Source: Elusimicrobiota bacterium (lineage in GTDB: Bacteria > Elusimicrobiota > Elusimicrobia > UBA1565 > UBA9628). From it: 23,128 bases of DNA. The stretch is from the NCBI GenBank assembly GCA_003452935.1, contig DMMY01000018.1:1-23128 (forward strand). The letters run 5' to 3'. Of the stretch, positions 1 through 6,568 are shown piece by piece. Positions within the stretch are counted from its first letter, which is position 1; each line of letters opens with the position of its first letter. The position numbers and the translations under genes were made by a program. The notes beneath the pieces are model-generated. The model ran no database searches, was not told the origin of the DNA, and saw only the letters and a list, made by a program, of their open reading frames with translations.

Positions 1-27
1 GTTCCGATTGGTGGGACTGGACATCGA

Positions 28-303
28 TCATTTAACCACCCACGCTCGAACTACAATTTGCAATAGCAACGCCACCCCAAATAGAAGCATAAGCAAAGCA
101 CCACATGTCACCAACTTCAATGTATCTTCGCAGGAGGCGAAAGACCGGTTCCAGGGAGATATCTTATATTTCATCTCGTGTTCCGCAATTGCACTAGAAA
201 GTGATTTTCGGAAGAAAAGGTGGAGTATTCCCGCAATTATAAGCAGGGCACAGCCGGTCTTCGCCAGGAGGCCACTCCAGTCGTTGTGATCTCGTCTCAA
301 CAC
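28..303 (-). CDS. Small two-helix membrane protein, N-terminally shortened paralogue of the gene at 4103-4441
   Basis: Function not recognised. The 91-residue product has two hydrophobic stretches, about residues 15-30 and 68-86, with a charged loop between them. It aligns by eye along its whole length with the C-terminal two thirds of the protein at 4103-4441: both share a LFRK-LSSA motif, then S-EDTL-L-T and a final ALLLQI helix. The relative has an additional N-terminal membrane helix that is missing here. The first codon is GTG at 303, with no clear Shine-Dalgarno, and the reading frame opens only a few bases after the stop of the upstream gene. It may therefore be translationally coupled to that gene, or be a 5'-truncated copy. 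The coding call rests mainly on the conserved protein similarity between two divergent copies. Confidence 0.6.
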   Translation of the reverse strand: MLRRDHNDWSGLLAKTGCALLIIAGILHLFFRKSLSSAIAEHEMKYKISPWNRSFASCEDTLKLVTCGALLMLLFGVALLLQIVVRAWVVK

Positions 304-311
304 CGCTCAAA

Positions 312-683
312 TCAAGCGAAGCCGCTGTCGAAAGACATATGGAATTTCTCAACAAAAATGCGTATCTCACTTGGAATCCCACCAGTGATTTTAATACATC
401 CACTTACTCGGTCAAAATCAATCTCATTAATGTCATAAAATCCGACTCTTTCGGGGTCATCAATTTCCAGCTTCGTGACGTTGTGAATCGAAAGAAGCGC
501 TTTGTGGCCACTATTTTCAGAAAGGTCGCCCTGCTTGCGAGCAACGGGAATATTCACTATCCCCCTGGCCATAACAGTCTTTAGTTTATCGAGGTCGAAC
601 CATTTATCATGCACCTTATCCAATATCTTCGGAAGTTCTCCGGGGTCAGTGATGACGATCTCCATGGGAGTAGTATCCTCCAT
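312..683 (-). CDS. Hypothetical small soluble protein
   Basis: I do not recognise the family. The product is about 123 residues, acidic, with no signal peptide or membrane helix, so it is probably cytoplasmic. The reading frame is open to 716 through a TTG. I prefer an ATG at 683 (MEDTTP) or 665 (MEIVIT); a GGAGG lies 11 bases before the latter and a GAGGGG 12 bases before the former, so the start is not settled. The C-terminal half (RVSGCIKI, EIRIFVEK) looks like alternating beta strands. It ends 9 bases before the shortened membrane-protein frame and may form a two-gene unit with it. Codon use is AT-richer than the motor genes on the right, like its accessory neighbours. Confidence 0.55.
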   Translation of the reverse strand: MEDTTPMEIVITDPGELPKILDKVHDKWFDLDKLKTVMARGIVNIPVARKQGDLSENSGHKALLSIHNVTKLEIDDPERVGFYDINEIDFDRVSGCIKITGGIPSEIRIFVEKFHMSFDSGFA

Positions 684-901
684 ACAGTGCCACTGCCCCT
701 CACACCAGATTGCCAAACATTGAGTTGAAGATGTGAGAGTCGTCCTAGGGCACCGAATTCGTGGTGAGATTGCCTAAGCCGTGGACGCTATCAAGCTCTT
801 CCTCATTTTCTTCGCGCCCGTTGGCTCTAGGCGATTAGGGTAAGTGTAAGGCGTCAGGTCTTCAAAAGACATATTAATCCGGAGGTGCAGCTTCACGCTT
901 C

Positions 902-1216
902 CTATCCCTTAAAATAGCGTAACACGATTCCAACTCCGCTAAGTAGGAAGATAAAGCCAACAAACCGACCAAATAACAGCCGCGGCCAGTATGGACCTTT
1001 GTCCTTTAGCTCTTTAATGTCCGCCTTCATCCATTCCACACCGTACCGCAGTTGAAAGTCCAGTGTCTTGATCAAAGCCCATTTTGCCCAGAAGACGCCT
1101 ATAGCACCGAAGCAAATAAAAAGAAAGCCTCCGATCGCGTCAAAAGTCGTGGGTTTGCTATTGGGCATCATCAGTGTCATCACTGTTTGTAGGCCAATAT
1201 TCACTCTGTTAATCAT
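902..1216 (-). CDS. Small membrane protein with two transmembrane helices
   Basis: A product of 104 residues that I cannot assign to a family. It has two hydrophobic helices, around residues 27-45 (GGFLFICFGAIGVFW) and 83-100 (GRFVGFIFLLSGVGIVL), separated by a charged, lysine-rich segment of about 35 residues. That suggests an inner-membrane hairpin with a hydrophilic loop. The open frame continues upstream to an ATG at 1288 that overlaps the stop of the lipoprotein gene, but the ATG at 1216 has a near-perfect GGGAGGG Shine-Dalgarno six bases upstream, so I chose it. It follows the lipoprotein gene by 71 bases on the same strand, suggesting a two-gene transcript. Confidence 0.6.
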   Translation of the reverse strand: MINRVNIGLQTVMTLMMPNSKPTTFDAIGGFLFICFGAIGVFWAKWALIKTLDFQLRYGVEWMKADIKELKDKGPYWPRLLFGRFVGFIFLLSGVGIVLRYFKG

Positions 1217-1221
1217 GGGAT

Positions 1222-1228
1222 CCCTCCC
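1222..1228 (-). promoter_or_regulatory. Strong ribosome binding site that decides the start at 1216
   Basis: On the minus strand GGGAGGG is followed by ATCCC and then ATG. This is the best Shine-Dalgarno in the left region and argues against the upstream in-frame ATG at 1288. Confidence 0.6.
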
Positions 1229-1287
1229 GACTCTGTTGTCACTGGGGCCAACGTACTGATTTTGTTGGTTCTCGGTGCCAAGAAGCA

Positions 1288-1707
1288 TCAGACATTGCTA
1301 GCACCATGCCTGATCTGAACGTCTTTCAGGATTCCGTGTTTATTAAATAACCACAAAGCGCGAACGAAATTCCCGGCAAGAAAGAAGTTCCTCGCCCATC
1401 CGTAGGATTCAAAATAGGATCGGATCGTGAAGTCTCCGTCTTCGATCGGGCTCACATAAATTTGCGGATCAATACGTACGGCATAATCCAATACCTCAAA
1501 ATTTCGTTTGAGTTCAATTCGCAAAAACTCCTCGACTTTTTCTTTCGTGCTGCCAATCGGGACGTACCGAAGCAAGACGGCCCTGATCTCTTCAGGTGAT
1601 TTTTCGATGTAGTCTTCATGTCTCAAAATACCATGATTAGCACAAGAGGAACTGATCAGCACCAACGCAAGCCCTGCTATAATTCTCATTCTCATCTTTG
1701 TCACCAT
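1288..1707 (-). CDS. Putative small lipoprotein
   Basis: The product (139 residues from the first ATG) starts with a basic segment, a hydrophobic core (AGLALVLI) and a lipobox-like SSSC at about residues 19-22. It is therefore predicted to be exported and lipid-anchored. The mature part contains YVPIGSTKEKVEEFLR, which resembles the 'GxxxxxVxxxL' helix of small SmpA/BamE-like lipoproteins, but I see no other match to that fold and leave the function open. ATG codons at 1707, 1695 and 1689 are all possible starts; 1695 gives the shortest sensible signal peptide. The start region overlaps a 13-codon reading frame and shares a 34-base near-repeat with the start of the glycosyltransferase gene. 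Confidence 0.6.
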   Translation of the reverse strand: MVTKMRMRIIAGLALVLISSSCANHGILRHEDYIEKSPEEIRAVLLRYVPIGSTKEKVEEFLRIELKRNFEVLDYAVRIDPQIYVSPIEDGDFTIRSYFESYGWARNFFLAGNFVRALWLFNKHGILKDVQIRHGASNV

Positions 1708-1742
1708 TCGTATAGAGTTATTAGGGGAAGCGACCGCACCAT
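1701..1742 (-). other. 13-codon reading frame upstream of and overlapping the lipoprotein start
   Basis: ATG at 1742 opens a frame encoding MVRSLPLITLYEW and stops with a TGA that overlaps the lipoprotein gene's first codons. The segment PLIT-YEW also occurs near the N-terminus of the glycosyltransferase (residues 12-19, PLITRYEW). It could be a leader peptide that couples translation, or a fossil of the 5' end of a second glycosyltransferase copy. Nothing in the sequence separates the two. Confidence 0.25.
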
Positions 1743-1827
1743 GTTTTCCCTCTCTCCATTAGCTCCCAGCGATGATTGGTTTCTCAATAGCAGCGTACCC
1801 TTATAGACCCCGAGATGTTTTTTCGTC

Positions 1828-3966
1828 CTAATTGCGGGATAAAATCTGTTGCGCAATTTTGCTTTCCGGGTGACTTCGAACTATCTCTTGCGAAATGCTT
1901 TTGGCCTCATCCTTGCGGCCTTGAGAGTACAGCGAGGCCGCGAGAACCTCTGCACCGGGCAGGCAGGCTGGGTCTATATCGATTGCCTTCTGGGCAATTG
2001 CCAGCGCCGTGTTAAATCGGCGACGTCTCATCAACAGTTCCCCAACGTCAGAAAAAGCCCCGCAATAGAACTGTCCGGAGGAGGCTTTCCGTGCGGAGTC
2101 GACAGGGATGCTGCTAAGATTCGGTTCAATACTAACGGCGGTTTCGGCCTCCCTGATCGCGGCATCCAAATTGCCGTCGTGCACGGCAAAACACGATGAA
2201 AGCACCAACGCCCAGGGACTCTTTGGGTTTATAGAGAGGGCTCTCATCGTCTCATGGCGCACATATTCCATCCATGCGATGAAATACATATTGGCCAGGT
2301 GTTCATGCGCGCCGGCGTCGTGGGTGATATCGTAAAGAAAGATCGAGCCGCCTACCCTTCCCATAGGCTTTCGGGGCCTGAGCCACGCGAAGGGGTCCGG
2401 GCCCAGCTTCTCTCGAAGGTAGAGCCCGTTGAGGTTGGTCGCGCTGACGGCGAGGATTTCCCGCGCTGGCTTCAGGCTGTTAAGGTGATCGCTCTTGCCG
2501 TACAAGCCGAAGGAATAGAGGTTCTGAAATGGGAAACCCATTGACTCAGGCACCGTCGCGCCATAGTAGGAGAGGATAACGTCGGAGACACCGTTTTCTC
2601 GCACATACTCCCGGAGGGCCCACAAATCCTGCCCCCAATCGACATTTGCATCTGAAAGATAGCGAATCCCCCGCGCTGAGCCGCCGGCCAATCCGTTAAA
2701 GTAAGACAAGTAGTCAGGATGCGCGGCCACCGAGGACACCGCAAAGAGCAGGCACAACAACGCGCCCGCTTTCCAGTACCTTGCGGCGGCAAAAGCCGCA
2801 ATACAAAACAGGAAGGGATATATCGGAAGGATATACCTCACCCCCACCTGGATGCGATTGGCGGAAGCCACAAGAACCAACAATATCACCGGAATCGCAA
2901 GAAGCAAAGGCTTTAAATCCCGCCATCCTGCCCGAGAAATTAAGATCGATGCGCTCATCGCGAGCAAGCCAAACAAGGCCAACGGGGTCTTGAGCAAAAT
3001 GCAGACCAGATAGTAATACCAGAAGCCATCCCCCGAAAACTTGCCAAGGCAGTAAGTCATATGTCCACGGGCCTGATAGAGCGCCGTGTTCCTCAAAGCG
3101 CTTGCATACAAGGGGAGGTGGACAGCCAGATATGCCGCCGCAACCACCAAAGCCGACGTTGCCGCAAACACCAACAGATCGATCAATAGTTTTCGTGGCG
3201 ATGCGATCCCAGGGTCTTTTCGATACATGGCCAGCGCCAGGACGATGGCCAAAACAGGGAGGATAAGGACGGCCGTAAACTTTGAAATCAATGCCAATCC
3301 AAGAAAAACCCCGGCAATGGTCGCCGACCGTCTGGTTTGTTCGGAAAGCAGGCAAATGAAACTCAGGACGCTGGCATAGAAAAGCGCCGCGATGACCGCG
3401 TCTTCGCTTACTAACGAAGAGTAGGCGAGGATGTTCGGGCAGAACGAATAAAGAAAGAGGAATATGAAAGCGGGAAGCGGGCCAAAAAGGCGTCGCGTGA
3501 GAAGAAAACAGCATGCCAGCAAGAGCACGACAAAAACGATCACGGAAGCTCTGGCCCGGAACACAATCGTCTCCGGCGGAGACGTGTTGCCGTAAAGGAA
3601 CTTCTGAGAAAAATCCCAGCGCGGGTCCAACAAATCCCTGCTGAACCAAGGCTTGTTCGCATGGAGCCACTCGTCGGCCTTCTTCCAGTCCTCATCCTGC
3701 GTGTCAAAGCTCAGATGCAGCCAACGCAGGGGGATTGCGGAAACCAACGGCACGAGAGGCGGCTTGTCCATAGACATCCGATAATCGCCGGTCTTCAGGA
3801 CCGAGAAACCGTAGGTTATGTAGAACGCCTCATCGTAGGTCGGGGACTTCTGCCGTGCCGTCGACAGGAGTCGAAAGCCAAAGACTGCCAGCAAGACGGC
3901 GGCGAATAACCATTCGTATCGGGTTATTAGGGGAAACGGCCGCGATAGGTTAGTAGGAGTGTTCAC
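1828..3966 (-). CDS. GT39/PMT-type polyprenyl-phosphate sugar glycosyltransferase with C-terminal TPR repeats
   Basis: A 712-residue integral membrane protein. Residues about 17-430 contain roughly ten hydrophobic helices. The first periplasmic loop carries PTYDEAFYITYG (D45, E46) and DKPPL, the acidic catalytic signature of GT-C family 39/ArnT-type transferases, and SDANVDWGQDLWALREY lies after the last membrane helices, as is typical of bacterial members. About residues 560-712 are alpha-helical TPR repeats, with 'A..I.P....A' spacings. Family knowledge says these enzymes move a sugar from a lipid-phosphate donor to protein or lipid on the periplasmic face; the acceptor is unknown here. The GTG start overlaps the TGA of a 38-codon frame (GTGA), suggesting coupling. 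No motif that would decide donor or acceptor is visible. Confidence 0.85.
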   Translation of the reverse strand: MNTPTNLSRPFPLITRYEWLFAAVLLAVFGFRLLSTARQKSPTYDEAFYITYGFSVLKTGDYRMSMDKPPLVPLVSAIPLRWLHLSFDTQDEDWKKADEWLHANKPWFSRDLLDPRWDFSQKFLYGNTSPPETIVFRARASVIVFVVLLLACCFLLTRRLFGPLPAFIFLFLYSFCPNILAYSSLVSEDAVIAALFYASVLSFICLLSEQTRRSATIAGVFLGLALISKFTAVLILPVLAIVLALAMYRKDPGIASPRKLLIDLLVFAATSALVVAAAYLAVHLPLYASALRNTALYQARGHMTYCLGKFSGDGFWYYYLVCILLKTPLALFGLLAMSASILISRAGWRDLKPLLLAIPVILLVLVASANRIQVGVRYILPIYPFLFCIAAFAAARYWKAGALLCLLFAVSSVAAHPDYLSYFNGLAGGSARGIRYLSDANVDWGQDLWALREYVRENGVSDVILSYYGATVPESMGFPFQNLYSFGLYGKSDHLNSLKPAREILAVSATNLNGLYLREKLGPDPFAWLRPRKPMGRVGGSIFLYDITHDAGAHEHLANMYFIAWMEYVRHETMRALSINPKSPWALVLSSCFAVHDGNLDAAIREAETAVSIEPNLSSIPVDSARKASSGQFYCGAFSDVGELLMRRRRFNTALAIAQKAIDIDPACLPGAEVLAASLYSQGRKDEAKSISQEIVRSHPESKIAQQILSRN

Positions 3967-4079
3967 TCGTATTCGTGGTCGAAGCGAGCAGGCAATGCAA
4001 AACGAGGACCGCGAGGCGACTGGCCGTTTGACGGCAGCTTTGCTAGCCAGCGCAAGAGAATTCTTCCGGTGCGGCTCAT
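3963..4079 (-). CDS. Possible 38-residue protein coupled to the glycosyltransferase
   Basis: A short frame starts at ATG 4079, five bases after an AGGA, and encodes a basic peptide beginning MSRTGRILLRWLAKL. It stops with a TGA that overlaps the GTG start of the glycosyltransferase. The good ribosome site and the 4-base overlap argue that it is translated, either as a leader that controls the downstream gene or as the remnant of an upstream gene. The peptide has an amphipathic, arginine-rich N-terminus and no recognisable domain. Confidence 0.35.
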   Translation of the reverse strand: MSRTGRILLRWLAKLPSNGQSPRGPRFALPARFDHEYE

Positions 4080-4102
4080 GGGGATCCTGACCATTTCAAA
4101 AT

Positions 4103-4441
4103 TCATCCCGGTTTGAAGCTACGAAACATTATCTGTAGAAGCAGCGCTCCTCCCAGAACCAACATTAAGGAAGAACCCCAAGTGATTAGGTTCAAGGTGT
4201 CCTCGTATGAGGAGAAGTATCTGCACCACAGAGACTTTTTGAGCCTGGACTGATGTTCAACTAGTGCGGATGACAAAAACTTTCTGAACAAGATATGCAA
4301 GAGCCCTGCTCCGATCAGTACTGCACATCCGATTTCCTTATCACGAGCAGGACCGACCCAAAGGTCCACGAAAAGGATCAATAGGCCGACGGTTATGAAC
4401 AAGAAAGGATACAGCGACCTGCGTGATGGACTCTTAGTCAT
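4103..4441 (-). CDS. Small three-helix membrane protein (full-length paralogue of 28-303)
   Basis: A 112-residue product from ATG 4441, with hydrophobic helices near residues 11-28, 38-52 and 88-106. The last two helices and the loop between them match the protein at 28-303 (LFRK-LSSA; S-EDTLNLIT; ALLLQI). The frame continues upstream to a TTG at 4483, but the ATG (MTKSPSRR) gives a natural positive-inside N-terminus. The family is not one I can name. It is the first gene left of the recognisable attC array, and a solitary attC half-site lies about 75 bases upstream, so it may once have been a gene cassette. Its start is overlapped by a 26-codon frame. Confidence 0.6.
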   Translation of the reverse strand: MTKSPSRRSLYPFLFITVGLLILFVDLWVGPARDKEIGCAVLIGAGLLHILFRKFLSSALVEHQSRLKKSLWCRYFSSYEDTLNLITWGSSLMLVLGGALLLQIMFRSFKPG

Positions 4442-4514
4442 CTTGTTTAGCGCACTCCTGGCTGCGGTAGCCCAATGCGCCAACGGACATCACACATCCA
4501 AATGTGTCCCTCAT
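4434..4514 (-). other. 26-codon reading frame beginning next to the attC half-site
   Basis: ATG at 4514 lies two bases after the half-site (minus-strand GGCGTTAGGC) and runs 26 codons to a TAA at 4434-4436, overlapping the ATG of the membrane-protein gene (4441-4439). A start codon immediately after the R' box is typical of cassette genes, so this may be the 5' remnant of a former cassette gene or a leader peptide. There is no recognisable domain. Confidence 0.25.
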
Positions 4515-4516
4515 GC

Positions 4517-4526
4517 GCCTAACGCC
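4517..4526 (-). other. Solitary attC half-site (R' end)
   Basis: The minus strand reads GGCGTTAGGC, matching the 3' end of attC sites (GTTRRRY core) as seen at 6443-6452. I found no matching RYYYAAC partner in the roughly 130 bases upstream on the minus strand, so this appears to be a decayed or recombined attC that kept only its crossover end. Confidence 0.45.
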
Positions 4527-4537
4527 GTACTCTTTCA

Positions 4538-4924
4538 CTATTTATTCTCTTCTTCTGACTTGAACCACTCGGCAATTGCCTTTTGAACGTCAGGCATTCC
4601 TGCCTTCGCCGTAATCGAGTCATGACATCGTTCCAGCATATCGAGCGGTTTATCGCTGCCCAATAATTCCGCATCTAAGGTGATGGTCCAATGAATGTTT
4701 GATTTTCGCCACGAATCGAAGTTGACTCCATTCCTGAAAAAGCAGCCAGGAGCATGTTCTACTCCGTCCTCTAAATCTTCGTAGACCTTAAATAGGAAGT
4801 TGTATGCGTCTGCTTCCACTGGCCATTGCTTATTAAACTCATCGAGTGGAAGTTCCGCCCTCAAAACAGCGTGGCAAAGATCGAGGGCCTTCTTGCGAAG
4901 CTCTTGTTCGGTCATCTTTGTCAT
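4538..4924 (-). CDS. Hypothetical protein, integron cassette gene
   Basis: Not recognised. The 128-residue soluble protein has no signal peptide or membrane helix; it is helical at the N-terminus (MTEQELRKKALDL) and carries a tryptophan/aromatic-rich centre. The ATG at 4924 lies seven bases after the R' end of the attC at 4932-5034, the standard position for a cassette gene start. An alternative ATG three codons in (MTEQ) is equally possible. Its own downstream attC is missing apart from the half-site at 4517-4526, so this cassette may no longer be excisable as a unit. Confidence 0.65.
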   Translation of the reverse strand: MTKMTEQELRKKALDLCHAVLRAELPLDEFNKQWPVEADAYNFLFKVYEDLEDGVEHAPGCFFRNGVNFDSWRKSNIHWTITLDAELLGSDKPLDMLERCHDSITAKAGMPDVQKAIAEWFKSEEENK

Positions 4925-4931
4925 AAAATCG

Positions 4932-5034
4932 GCCTGACGCCGGGGTTAGCGGCGCGCGCTATGCGCGGGCCGCAAGGACTGCCCTCACGTTCGCGTTCCG
5001 CGCTTGCGCGCGGCCGCAACACCCGCTGTTAGAC
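4932..5034 (-). other. Integron attC recombination site
   Basis: 103 bp with the attC architecture. On the minus strand it begins GTCTAAC (R'') and ends GTCAGGC (R'), and the outer and inner arms (TTGCGGCC/GGCCCGCG and neighbours) form an extended imperfect palindrome with G/C-rich hairpin arms. By eye it is identical to the site at 6443-6545 at about 93 of 103 positions and has exactly the same length. The crossover triplet is GTC where GTT is expected, which should weaken recombination at this end. The stop codon of the gene at 5029-5322 lies inside the R'' box. Confidence 0.8.
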
Positions 5035-5322
5035 CGTTCCTTTTCCAAGACTTTTAAGAATCTCCTTGGCGAATATTTCATCCCGTTTCGAATTGAGTTC
5101 AAGTCCCATTTTTCTTGTCGTAATTCTTTCCATTTCTTTCAACAAATCGTCGAATGAGCAGCCCTGGGAAACCATTGCAACTATGTGCGGCGCATAGCTG
5201 TCGTACTCATCAGCAGGGACGCCCCCAATCGGGTCCCAGCGTCGCAGGATGGCTTCAACTTGGCGGATCATTGCCTTCGCTTGCTTTTTTTGAGTTTGAT
5301 TCTCGCTGTCTCCGTTTGTCAT
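5029..5322 (-). CDS. Small cassette protein with WDPIGG...DEYDSY motif
   Basis: A 97-residue soluble protein. Residues about 21-48 contain ILRRWDPIGGVP followed by DEYDSYAPHI, a pattern I recall from a widespread family of small conserved hypotheticals (DUF1871-like) whose role is unsettled. The rest is helical and charged. The frame also offers a TTG three codons upstream, but ATG 5322 is preferred. The TAA stop is built from the R'' box (GTC TAA C) of the attC at 4932-5034, a common cassette arrangement. Upstream, another attC ends three bases before the start. Confidence 0.7.
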   Translation of the reverse strand: MTNGDSENQTQKKQAKAMIRQVEAILRRWDPIGGVPADEYDSYAPHIVAMVSQGCSFDDLLKEMERITTRKMGLELNSKRDEIFAKEILKSLGKGTV

Positions 5323-5324
5323 AT

Positions 5325-5408
5325 CGATCAACGCCTGGCTGAGCTGCGGGCGCTATTGAGTTTTCGCATTCTGCTCTTTGCGCCCCTCAGCTCTAGCCGA
5401 TCTTAGAC
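5325..5408 (-). other. Divergent integron attC site overlapping a gene's 3' end
   Basis: On the minus strand it runs from GTCTAAG (R''-like) to GTTGATC (R'-like), 84 bp. Its arms pair as GGCTAGAGCTGAGGGGCG against a region reading GGCTGAGCTGCGGGCG on the opposite strand, with a short AT-rich tip. It is shorter than and unlike the 103-bp pair, so it probably came from a different cassette source. It overlaps the last 18 codons of the gene at 5353-5889. Confidence 0.65.
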
Positions 5409-5889
5409 GGCCTTCATGAAACTGTGCTATCGATGTTTGAATGTTTGAATACAACCGCCGATGCCAAGGTGCATAATTTGCCATCCAAATTTGACCGGCT
5501 GCGCTAGAGGCCCAAAAATGGGAAATCTTATTATAGTCCATGTCGTTTTGGTTCGAAATTGCCGTAACCCGTTGCCCTTCAGTGAGTTGGCAAGGGAGAC
5601 GTGGACGAGTATCGGCACAAACGAAGCCGCCGCCACCGAGATATTGGCTTCCCACATTTGAAATGGTGACCGGTCGTCGCCCTACATTCGCGACCGTAAT
5701 AATGGTATAAGTCCCTGGATATGCCGGATCTCCGAACATCTTCATGCCCCGTTGAATAGTCACCCGGCAACGGGTCCTATCGCGCAGGAAGTTGGCCGCC
5801 TGAATTAGCATGACGACTGTCGAAACTATTGCAGCATACCATGAAACCGTGTTCGCGCTTATTGTAATGCTAAGCGTAGGAATAGTCAT
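5353..5889 (-). CDS. Membrane-anchored Ig-like hypothetical protein, cassette gene with attC-encoded tail
   Basis: 178 residues from ATG 5889 (a TTG two codons earlier is possible). One N-terminal membrane helix (about residues 13-34) is followed by a beta-rich segment, residues 40-105, with YTIITVANVGRRPVTISNVG, the strand pattern of an immunoglobulin-like fold; then an aromatic, charged C-terminal region. Such signal-anchor plus Ig-like proteins recur in integron cassettes; no function is known to me. The last 18 residues (from RLRSARAEGRKEQNAKTQ) are encoded inside the attC at 5325-5408, so the tail is recombination-site sequence read as protein rather than part of the fold. Confidence 0.65.
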   Translation of the reverse strand: MTIPTLSITISANTVSWYAAIVSTVVMLIQAANFLRDRTRCRVTIQRGMKMFGDPAYPGTYTIITVANVGRRPVTISNVGSQYLGGGGFVCADTRPRLPCQLTEGQRVTAISNQNDMDYNKISHFWASSAAGQIWMANYAPWHRRLYSNIQTSIAQFHEGRLRSARAEGRKEQNAKTQ

Positions 5890-5900
5890 AATCAATTTGC

Positions 5901-5976
5901 CATCAACGCTGAGGTGTGCGGCGGCGGCTACGGGGGCTCCTTAATTTGCCGCCGGCCGCACTACCCGATGTTCGGT
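5901..5976 (-). other. Degenerate integron attC site
   Basis: 76 bp between the genes at 5353-5889 and 5983-6423. The outer arms on the minus strand read GAACATCGGGTAGTGCGGC and, on the other side, GCCGCACACCTCAGCGTTG, which pair imperfectly. The R'' (ACCGAAC) and R' (GTTGATG) boxes each depart from the consensus. The left arm is nearly identical to the left arm of the 103-bp site (AACATCGGGTATTGCGGCC), suggesting a shortened relative. Confidence 0.65.
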
Positions 5977-5982
5977 GGCCTT

Positions 5983-6423
5983 TTACCAAAATTTCCACCA
6001 TGACTTTTTGGCCGGCTTTGCGATTGGTTTCCGACTTTTGGTTTCATCCCATGTCCCGTCCGCGTTTCTGACCGCCTTGTAGTCGCCAATTACAATTTCA
6101 GTGCCAGCTCCATGATCAACGAACTCGACCAAGTCGGGAGAAAACCAAGCGCTGACATGCTTGGCATCGTTAAACATGACAGAGAGCGCGTAATCGCTCT
6201 GCAGCTTACCAATGACCTCGACATGGGTCATAGAAGGAGTGGTTTCTCCGGTTACGCTGCCATGCTTACCCGCGAAGCCCGCAGCAGCCGTCTCTGGTGT
6301 TTGCTTAATCTTGACGCTATCGCCGAACATCGGCCTCGTTTTTTCTTTGATCATATCCTTAGGCAAGACAACACTGGTGCTCATGCCAACGATCCCAAAC
6401 GCAACAAGAATGATCCTCTTCAA
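5983..6423 (-). CDS. Exported conserved hypothetical protein, cassette gene
   Basis: 146 residues. The N-terminus (MKRIILVAFGIVGMSTSVV) is a signal peptide or signal anchor. The mature part has GDSVKIKQTPETAAAGFAGK, then EVIGKL and WFSPDLVEFVDHGAGTEI. I recognise this pattern from small conserved hypothetical proteins common in integron arrays, but it has no assigned function. The C-terminus ends in a basic/aromatic tail (KKSWWKFW). The only reasonable start is TTG 6423, preceded by a GAAAGAA; no ATG occurs before the hydrophobic segment. The gene starts 20 bases after the R' end of the attC at 6443-6545. Confidence 0.65.
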   Translation of the reverse strand: MKRIILVAFGIVGMSTSVVLPKDMIKEKTRPMFGDSVKIKQTPETAAAGFAGKHGSVTGETTPSMTHVEVIGKLQSDYALSVMFNDAKHVSAWFSPDLVEFVDHGAGTEIVIGDYKAVRNADGTWDETKSRKPIAKPAKKSWWKFW

Positions 6424-6442
6424 ATTCTTTCGTTCTCAGGCC

Positions 6443-6545
6443 ACCTAACGCCGGGGTTTGCGGCGCGCGCTATGCGCGGGCCGCAAAGGCTGCCCTCACG
6501 TTGGCATTCCGCGCTTGCGCGTGGCCGCAATACCCGATGTTAGAC
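6443..6545 (-). other. Integron attC recombination site (best-preserved copy)
   Basis: 103 bp with both core boxes matching consensus. On the minus strand it runs from GTCTAAC (RYYYAAC) to GTTAGGT (GTTRRRY), with outer arms AACATCGGGTATTGCGGCC and GGCCGCAAACCCCGGCGTT in the expected palindromic relation and a G/C-rich inner stem (GCGCAAGCGCGG; CGCGCATAGCGCG). It follows the stop codon of the gene at 6569-6922 by about 24 bases. Confidence 0.85.
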
Positions 6546-6568
6546 CGTCCTGTTTGTCACTGTCGTCA

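Noticed and set aside
774..871. Possible attC between 312-683 and 902-1216 (GCCTAAG ... GGCGTCAGG)
   Set aside because: The ends look attC-like in the plus direction, but the arms pair poorly and the orientation would oppose the clear array; not strong enough without a covariance-model scan.
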